From positions 1-35,855 of the IMG/VR virus record IMGVR_UViG_3300032116_000674: a stretch of DNA of 35,855 nucleotides; one strand, given 5' to 3'. This DNA is from a virus. This document shows, one piece after another, positions 31,342 through 35,855 of the stretch (its first letter is position 1; each line of letters starts with the position of its first letter). Below the pieces are notes generated by a model. That model worked only from the letters and a program-made list of their open reading frames with translations, did not search any database and was not told the DNA's origin. Both the position numbers and the translations under genes were made by a program.

Positions 31342-31363
31342 GTGGGGGGATTGCTCCCCCCAC
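31342..31363 (-). promoter_or_regulatory. GNRA-capped 9-bp stem-loop before the primase gene
   Basis: On the minus strand: GTGGGGGGA, GCAA, TCCCCCCAC. A perfect 9-bp stem is closed by a GCAA (GNRA) tetraloop, starting 4 bases after the HTH stop and ending 15 bases before the primase ATG. There is no T-run. It probably stabilises or processes the mRNA or attenuates reading into the primase gene. Confidence 0.6.
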
Positions 31364-31367
31364 TAGT

Positions 31368-31649
31368 TCAGTCTTGGTTGAGTAGCTGCTGGAGGCGCTC
31401 CTTCCTCTGCTTCTGGTCTGCGGCGATCACCTCCGGCATGGGCCATGAGTGCTCCGTCATGACCGCGAGCAGCCTCTTTAGCATAACCCGAACAGTCGCG
31501 TCATTGGATTTGCGGATCGGTTTACCGCGCAGCCAACCATAGTACGTCGCACGAGTTACGCCAAAGAGATCGGACATGTCCTGAACGGTCAGAAGCATGT
31601 GCTTCCGCAGCGCCTCCACCTTGGTGAAGTCGATTGCGGTATTAGTCAT
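31368..31649 (-). CDS. Small HTH DNA-binding regulator
   Basis: 93 residues, start overlapping the end of the preceding gene by 8 bases. Residues about 18-42 (LLTVQDMSDLFGVTRATYYGWLRG) form a helix-turn-helix of the Cro/XRE kind. The following KPIRKSNDATVRVMLKRLLAVM and the C-terminal QKQRKERLQQLLNQ are basic helices. It has the size of a Cro-like repressor. Candidate sites are the three TGTTAGACG repeats about 1 kb upstream in its own operon. It may switch early and late transcription or regulate its own operon. No lysogeny genes are visible, so a lysis-lysogeny role is not supported. An excisionase- or initiator-like role is the alternative. Confidence 0.75.
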   Translation of the reverse strand: MTNTAIDFTKVEALRKHMLLTVQDMSDLFGVTRATYYGWLRGKPIRKSNDATVRVMLKRLLAVMTEHSWPMPEVIAADQKQRKERLQQLLNQD

Positions 31650-32631
31650 CGCTATCCATACCTCCCACCAGAGCCGCGATCTCGTCTGCCAGAGACATGG
31701 CGTCAGCGCTTTCGGTTGCTACCGCAGGGGCAGGCTTTGCCTTGGGCGCAGGCTTGGGAGCCGGGGCTTCTTCTTCGACAGGCTTTGCTGCACCGAAGCC
31801 ACGCTTCGGAGGGGCCGCTTCAGGCGCAGGGGCAACTGGTTCCTCCACGACTTCGACCGGAGCGGGCTTCGGTGCAACAGGCGCAGGCCGCTGGGCCTGA
31901 ACCGGAACTTCGACGGGACGGCTGTTAGTCTTCTCGCCCGTGATCTCAAGGACCTGATCGCTACCAAACAGGCTATCGACCGCAGCCTGCGTCTCAGCGT
32001 CAAGGAACCCGCCGAAGCCAAACTTCAGCTTGGGGTATGACGCATCGGTATCGAACGACAGGACGGTCTTGACCACTTCGACCGGGATACCACGGACGGT
32101 CAGTTCTTTCTGGAACTGGTTCAGCCCCTTGAGCGCAGCAGGCGTAACCTGAAGTAGGTAGACCGGACCGGTGGGGTCCTCAGCAGCCACGATGGCAAGA
32201 CGCTTCTGGTCAGCACAAGCCTTGATCTGCTGCCCGGTGGCGCTGACCTTCGAACCCCATGCGTTCTTGGGGCACGATGCACACAGATCGTTCTCAGGGT
32301 TCTGGACCGAGGCGTCAGGACCGATGCCGTCCAGCGAGAAGCAGTCAGGACCAGTCGGCTCGTCGTTCGGGTCCCACTGCTTGGCGTAGAAGGTCTTGGA
32401 CAGGCGCGGGTTGGCACCGACGATAACCACGTTCAACTTGGTCTGGTCGAGGACGGTCTCGGTCTTACCCTCGACGATGCGGAACCGCGAACCCTTGATG
32501 CTGATGCGCGGGTAGCTGTCACCCTGAGCCAGACCGGCAGCCAGCGAGGCAGCCAGAGCAGACTGCTGACCCATACGGGCAGCGAGGTGTGCAGGGACTT
32601 GGATGTTAGACGGAATAAGGGACGTGCTCAT
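31642..32631 (-). CDS. Putative single-stranded DNA-binding protein with Cys4 site
   Basis: 329 residues, AGGAGA before the ATG. Residues about 40-230 read as a beta-rich OB-like domain with four Cys at 97, 117, 120 and 139 (PDCFSLDG, LCASCPKNAWG, IKACADQ), a likely zinc ribbon, comparable in idea to the zinc site of T4 gp32. A long Pro/Ala/Lys linker (about 245-305) precedes a helical and acidic end, LADEIAALVGGMDSDD. Acidic tails recruit other replication proteins in known SSBs. It lies between helicase/nuclease genes and the primase-helicase. This protein type is frequent in tailed phages, often listed without function. SSB activity is inference from architecture; a recombination mediator is the alternative. 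Confidence 0.65.
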   Translation of the reverse strand: MSTSLIPSNIQVPAHLAARMGQQSALAASLAAGLAQGDSYPRISIKGSRFRIVEGKTETVLDQTKLNVVIVGANPRLSKTFYAKQWDPNDEPTGPDCFSLDGIGPDASVQNPENDLCASCPKNAWGSKVSATGQQIKACADQKRLAIVAAEDPTGPVYLLQVTPAALKGLNQFQKELTVRGIPVEVVKTVLSFDTDASYPKLKFGFGGFLDAETQAAVDSLFGSDQVLEITGEKTNSRPVEVPVQAQRPAPVAPKPAPVEVVEEPVAPAPEAAPPKRGFGAAKPVEEEAPAPKPAPKAKPAPAVATESADAMSLADEIAALVGGMDSDD

Positions 32632-32680
32632 AAGTTCTCCTGTGATGAGCGTGTTGATGTTAGACGCTTGTTAGACGGAA
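32604..32680 (-). repeat. Three TGTTAGACG direct repeats around the SSB gene start
   Basis: Plus-strand TGTTAGACG occurs at 32604-32612, 32658-32666 and 32669-32677. The first and third extend to the 12-mer TGTTAGACGGAA. The last two are 11 bases apart, about one DNA helical turn, and span the stop of the upstream gene; the first lies in codons 6-9 of the SSB gene. Candidate operator or initiator sites. Confidence 0.55.
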
Positions 32681-33006
32681 CCCCGTGCGGTCACCGATCC
32701 GCCGGAGAGTTTCAATTCATACTGGTGCCCGACGCCAAGGGCGGTCCGGGCCTGTTCTGCAACGATGTGTTCTGCGATGTCAGTGTGGTCCTTGCAATAG
32801 GTAAGCACCGGCATCTTCATTGTCTGGTTGATAACTCCCCGGTCGAAGGTCCGAACGATGTAGCCGTTGCTGATCCGGTAGGCCATGATGGCTGGGCCGG
32901 ACTCGGACAGTACAGAGTTGGCCTCGCGTGTCTCTCTGAGTGTAGCCTCGTAGTAATCTGGCTCGGGCGCAATACCCAGCCACCTGCGTATCATTCGCTT
33001 GATCAT
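32671..33006 (-). CDS. Conserved hypothetical protein in the replication operon
   Basis: 111 residues; ATG directly after the previous stop codon, with GGAGGA just upstream. It starts basic (MIKRMIRRWLG) and holds an alpha/beta middle (YRISNGYIVRTFDRGVINQTMKMPVLTYCKDHTDIAEHIVAEQART). The segment TYCKDHTDIAEHIVAEQA reads as a folded domain found in other small phage proteins. There is one Cys and no membrane segment. Its end overlaps the TGTTAGACG repeats. Function unknown. Confidence 0.6.
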   Translation of the reverse strand: MIKRMIRRWLGIAPEPDYYEATLRETREANSVLSESGPAIMAYRISNGYIVRTFDRGVINQTMKMPVLTYCKDHTDIAEHIVAEQARTALGVGHQYELKLSGGSVTARGSV

Positions 33007-33411
33007 TCAGTCCTCCACTTTCGCTGTTGGTTTGCGGACGCTGACCTCGATCTTGGTGCCGTAGTTCACACCCGGAGGTACAGCCTTGTACTGCTCGATG
33101 TACCCGCGCACTGCGGTCTTGTTCACCGCCTTGTTCAGCATGTCGTAGGCACCGGTCTCCTTGATGAAGTTCAGCGTAGCATCCCAGTTCTCGACGTTGG
33201 CATAGTCCTTGGTGGTCAAGAACGCTGTGCCATGCTTGGTCTTGAACGAGGTTACCCCCAGCGCATCGGCCTGTGCCTTGATCCACGCTTCGATCTTGTC
33301 CATCTTGGTTTCGAGTTGGGTTACTTCGTCCTTGATGCGGGCTTCCACTTCTGCCTTCTTGGCCCGCAGTGTCATGTAGGCCGCGATGGCCTGATCCACA
33401 GTAATTGTCAT
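33007..33411 (-). CDS. Conserved phage protein with coiled-coil start
   Basis: 134 residues, start overlapping the helicase stop (ATGA). The N-terminal half is a coiled coil (YMTLRAKKAEVEARIKDEV, TQLETKMDKIEAWIKAQ). The second half has the pattern TKHGTAFLTTKDYANVENWDATLNFIKET...LNKAVNKTAVRGYIEQ...PPGVNY, then a strand IEVSVRKP. I recognise this as a common but uncharacterised phage protein next to SSB or helicase genes. The shape (coil plus small domain) recalls Gam-type DNA-end proteins, but I see no specific motif shared with Gam. Function unknown; a DNA-end or nuclease-regulating role is a guess. Confidence 0.68.
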   Translation of the reverse strand: MTITVDQAIAAYMTLRAKKAEVEARIKDEVTQLETKMDKIEAWIKAQADALGVTSFKTKHGTAFLTTKDYANVENWDATLNFIKETGAYDMLNKAVNKTAVRGYIEQYKAVPPGVNYGTKIEVSVRKPTAKVED

Positions 33412-34961
33412 CGTCTCGTTTCCTCTTGGATTAGGTCGAGCAGCAGACCTTGTAGTTTCTGCTTATTCTTCAGCCGCTCGTATGCTCGGTGTTCCAGATC
33501 GGTCGCTTCGATATGGATCACATTCGAAGTCTTGTTCTTGCCAATCCGTTCGATACGCCCGTTTGCTTGGACGTATGTCTCGTTACTGTTGACCGGTCCG
33601 TACCAGATGATGGTGGACGCAGTTGTCAGTGTAAGTCCGTGAGCCATGGTGCCCGGATGGGCGATCAGGACGTGAGGGTCCTTGCTGTCTTGAAAGTCCT
33701 TGAAGATCACATCGCGTTTGGATGACGAGACCTGACCGTTCACAACACCCACAGTCCAGTGCTTGGATAGCTCCTTCTCCAACATGTGGAGTGTGCCTGT
33801 CAGTGGGACGAAGACGATCACCTTCTCGCCTGCTTCCTCGATAATCTCCTTGACCACCTTGACCCGAGGGCTGGCGTCGATCTCGATGTCCTGACCATCA
33901 TCCCCATAGGCCACACCGCAAGCGATTTGGATCAGCTTCTGGACCTTGACCGCCTCGTTCACTGCACTGATGGTGCCGTCACTACCCACCTCGGCGATGA
34001 AGTCCTTGAGCATGGCTTTGTAATGCTTCTGTTGCTCGGCTGTCAGCGCAACCTGACGTGTCTGCACGATGGTCTCTGGTAGATCGAAGCACTCATCTCG
34101 GGTGAACCGCACTGCTGGTTGCAGGATGTCCTTGACGATATCGGTGGACTCCGGTCGGGGCACGTACTTCCACTGGCCGATCTTCATCATAACCGTTTCG
34201 CGGAACGAAGTGAACGTGGACTTGCAGTTCGGACTGTCCACCAGCTTGGCGAGTGCCCATGCGTCAGTCGGGTCATTTGGAGTCGGCGTGCCGGTCATCA
34301 ACCACAAACGTGTTCCGGGGTTCATCCCCATCCACTTACGGAAGAACTTGAACCGCTGAGTGCTGGGGTTACGCAGCACGGCTGCCTCATCGACGATGAC
34401 CAGATCGAACTTACCATGGGCTTCCTCAGCGATGATCGAAAAGCCGTCGTGGTTGACGATGTAGAAGTCCACGTCCTGCTGGAGCAACCTGCGTCTACGC
34501 TCTGCCGTACCATGCAGCACGGCGAACTTGCGGTGCGGGAAGCCGAGGAAGATACCATCACCCCAGACACGTTCCAGTGTGGACAGTGGCGACAGGATCA
34601 GCACCTTCTCGACCTGCTTGGTCTTGAGTAAATAGTCCGCTGCCCACAGCGCGCTCTGCGTCTTGCCAGTACCGATGTCGTTGAGCACCAATCCCTTCTC
34701 ATGGAGCGTCAGGAACGCAGCCGTTTCCTTCTGGTGATCGAACGGGGTGAACCGACCGGGCCAGTCGTAGTAGTGGAGGATGGGTGACGGGGCCTTAATC
34801 CCCATGTTATTGAGAACACGGACTTCATCAAGCCGATGCGGTGCGACCACGAGGTCCATGCCACGCACAGAGATATGCTTGGCAGTCGGTATCGTGTCGA
34901 GGATACGGTTGGGGTTGTTCAGCTTCAGCGCAAGCGCCTTGGCTTTTTCAATGACTAGCAC
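33408..34961 (-). CDS. SNF2-type DNA helicase/translocase
   Basis: 517 residues from a GTG, with AGAGG upstream; it overlaps the VRR-NUC gene by 14 bases. Motif I is NDIGTGKT with Lys100; motif II is IVDEAAVLRNPSTQ (DEAA, 191-194, instead of DEAH); motif III is LMTGTPTPN. The C-terminal lobe includes KVIVFVPLTGTLHMLEKEL, VGVVNGQVSSSKR, IAHPGTMAHGLTLTTASTIIWYGP and motif VI YVQANGRIERIGK. This is the layout of SF2 SNF2-like enzymes widespread in phages. It may remodel or translocate on duplex DNA, perhaps with the adjacent VRR-NUC nuclease. The Gly-Arg-Ile-Glu-Arg motif VI gives the arginine finger. Confidence 0.88.
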   Translation of the reverse strand: MLVIEKAKALALKLNNPNRILDTIPTAKHISVRGMDLVVAPHRLDEVRVLNNMGIKAPSPILHYYDWPGRFTPFDHQKETAAFLTLHEKGLVLNDIGTGKTQSALWAADYLLKTKQVEKVLILSPLSTLERVWGDGIFLGFPHRKFAVLHGTAERRRRLLQQDVDFYIVNHDGFSIIAEEAHGKFDLVIVDEAAVLRNPSTQRFKFFRKWMGMNPGTRLWLMTGTPTPNDPTDAWALAKLVDSPNCKSTFTSFRETVMMKIGQWKYVPRPESTDIVKDILQPAVRFTRDECFDLPETIVQTRQVALTAEQQKHYKAMLKDFIAEVGSDGTISAVNEAVKVQKLIQIACGVAYGDDGQDIEIDASPRVKVVKEIIEEAGEKVIVFVPLTGTLHMLEKELSKHWTVGVVNGQVSSSKRDVIFKDFQDSKDPHVLIAHPGTMAHGLTLTTASTIIWYGPVNSNETYVQANGRIERIGKNKTSNVIHIEATDLEHRAYERLKNKQKLQGLLLDLIQEETRR

Positions 34962-35250
34962 AAATGTACGCCTCTACTTGGGCGATGGTGTCATCGTCAT
35001 AGACGAGGAACCACATACCGCCTGCTTCCTTGATCTCGTGCCCTGTCTTCCATTGCAGGGCTGTCGGCTTCTTGGTCTTGTCTGCCTTCACCTCGATACC
35101 CACGAACCGACCACGCACGATGGCGATGATGTCGGGCAGCCCAGACTTTCCGAACCCGTTGTTGCCGGGGAAGAAGTACCAGACCTTGTGCTTGCGCAGC
35201 ATCTCAGTGAGACGGCGCTTTACTTTTGACTCGGGCGTAGTCGCTCCCAT
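34948..35250 (-). CDS. VRR-NUC family nuclease
   Basis: 100 residues with GAGGAG before the ATG. The single domain has the VRR-NUC pattern of PD-(D/E)xK enzymes: Glu7 in PESKVKRRLTEML, GLPDIIAIVRG with Asp near 40, GIEVKADK with Glu-x-Lys near 53-55, and Gln near 65 in ALQWKTG. Similar phage and prophage proteins are adjacent to SNF2 helicases, probably acting on branched or recombining DNA as Holliday-junction-type nucleases. The gene overlaps the helicase start by 14 bases, which supports a functional pair. The upstream 156-base gap carries a candidate promoter. Confidence 0.86.
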   Translation of the reverse strand: MGATTPESKVKRRLTEMLRKHKVWYFFPGNNGFGKSGLPDIIAIVRGRFVGIEVKADKTKKPTALQWKTGHEIKEAGGMWFLVYDDDTIAQVEAYICASH

Positions 35251-35369
35251 AAGAACTCCTCAGTGCAGGTTTGCAGTCCACGCCTGCTCACCCGAGGTAT
35301 GACTTCTTCGCACGGTGCCCTTACGCTTCCCTAGATCAGGCAACGGTGCGAGTGCTGCGCCATAACCTC

Positions 35370-35397
35370 AAGGTAGCTTACGATACACGGGTGTCAA
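35370..35397 (-). promoter_or_regulatory. Candidate sigma-70-type promoter before the VRR-NUC gene
   Basis: On the minus strand a perfect TTGACA (35397-35392) is followed after 16 bases by TACCTT (35375-35370), which keeps the first, second and last bases of TATAAT. It lies in the only sizeable gap of the minus-strand set (35251-35406) and points to the VRR-NUC/helicase operon. The rest of that gap holds a bulged stem (GTGAGCAGG with CCTGCAC, about 35263-35295) and no gene. It may be chance. Confidence 0.35.
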
Positions 35398-35406
35398 GTG
35401 ACAAAA

Positions 35407-35853
35407 TTAGCGGCGCGCCCATTTACATGTGGATTGTGCGGGGCACCAACCACACAGACCGCTCGGTCTGGCGGGCCAGTTGTCGAAGTATAGCGCCTGT
35501 TCGATGCGACTCGTGGCCGCTGCGATCCCGCCCCAGATACCCATCATATCCGTCTTGCGGTCATAGGTCTCGCTGTCCATCTTCATGTCCTTGAGCCAGA
35601 CCAGTGTGGTCTTGACCCGCTGCACTTCGGGAAAATGCTTGAACACCTGCCCCGCAAAGATTTCCATCTGAAAGAAGTCAGGCTTACGCTTGCCGGTCTT
35701 CCAATCCATGACGACAGCATCGTCGCCTTTGAGTACCAGAATGTCGAGCTTGGACCTCAGCCATGCGTCCTTGTCCCACCAACCTGTCGGCTCGTGATTG
35801 TCGTTGAGGACAAGCTCCTTCTCGACGTGCAACTCACCGCCTTGGGCCAACTT
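35407..35853 (-). CDS. Cas4/RecB-like nuclease, 5' end cut by window edge
   Basis: The frame is open to the right end, so the start lies outside; the first possible start codon inside is a TTG and is probably not real. The visible 149 residues are the C-terminal part of a PD-(D/E)xK exonuclease: SKLDILVL (metal-binding Asp), VVMDWKTGKRKP (Asp-x-Lys), FFQMEIFAGQVF (the QxxxY-like motif) and a C-terminal cluster LCGWCPAQSTCKW, C-x2-C-x5-C, with a fourth Cys expected upstream for a 4Fe-4S cluster as in Cas4 and AddB. It likely trims DNA ends in phage recombination or replication. Separated by 156 bases from the VRR-NUC gene, it may belong to another transcript. Confidence 0.8.
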   Translation of the reverse strand, partial: KLAQGGELHVEKELVLNDNHEPTGWWDKDAWLRSKLDILVLKGDDAVVMDWKTGKRKPDFFQMEIFAGQVFKHFPEVQRVKTTLVWLKDMKMDSETYDRKTDMMGIWGGIAAATSRIEQALYFDNWPARPSGLCGWCPAQSTCKWARR

Positions 35854-35855
35854 CT

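Noticed and set aside
31368-31649. Lysogeny repressor making this a temperate phage
   Set aside because: The HTH gene is in a replication operon, and no integrase, attachment site or divergent repressor/Cro promoter region is visible in the window.
35263-35340. tRNA-Cys-like segment on the minus strand (GGACTGCAAACC)
   Set aside because: The anticodon stem has mismatches and there is no T-arm, D-arm or acceptor pairing around it.

Overview
The window is a piece of a lytic-type tailed bacteriophage genome infecting a Gram-negative bacterium. It is GC-rich and almost entirely coding, with genes touching or overlapping by 1 to 14 bases. It has no rRNA, tRNA, insertion sequence or CRISPR array that I can see. 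The virion logic is that of a short-tailed (podovirus-like) phage. There is no tape-measure or tail-sheath gene, and the late part runs neck/adaptor, nozzle-like protein, GNAT-like protein, Gly/Ala-rich protein, lytic transglycosylase protein, then a giant protein, which parallels T7 gp11 to gp16. The Gram-negative host follows from a candidate overlapping spanin pair and peptidoglycan-cutting virion and lysis proteins. An alphaproteobacterial or freshwater/marine host is plausible from the style of the small proteins, but this is inference. Portal and terminase are not present and should lie left of the window. A DNA polymerase probably lies to the right.

Positions 1-28477, plus strand (late genes). 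A left-truncated scaffolding protein is followed by the major capsid protein, two small capsid-associated or decoration candidates, and two fibre genes (YadA-like and C1q/TNF-like ends). Next come six small, mostly Lys/Arg-rich ORFs (5376-6726), two neck/adaptor genes, a free-standing fibre anchor domain, a pectate-lyase-type tailspike and another beta-rich adhesin. A lysis region follows (about 12271-13933): membrane/coiled-coil protein, Cys-rich peptide, M15 endolysin, holin and spanin-like pair. The ejection module closes the block: an 806-residue nozzle-like protein, a 115- and a 271-residue protein, a GNAT-like protein, a Gly/Ala-rich internal protein, a 690-residue transglycosylase protein and a 2445-residue polyvalent virion protein carrying an HETLGH motif.

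Positions 28474-35855, minus strand (replication/recombination genes, converging on the late block). In transcription order these are a right-truncated Cas4/RecB-like nuclease with a Cys cluster, a VRR-NUC nuclease, an SNF2-type helicase, two small conserved proteins, a candidate zinc-containing ssDNA-binding protein, a small HTH regulator and a 950-residue primase-helicase. The two convergent transcription units end in the same CTAG tetranucleotide, with an 8-bp stem-loop just inside the late gene.

The most unusual non-coding signals are RNA structures. Each of the three genes after the scaffold is followed by a GC-rich stem-loop, and one of these abuts and partly competes with a perfect 6-bp hairpin that hides the AGGAGG ribosome site of the next gene. 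A GNRA-capped 9-bp stem lies between the HTH and primase genes. Three copies of a TGTTAGACG direct repeat flank the start of the ssDNA-binding-protein gene, upstream of the HTH gene in the same operon.
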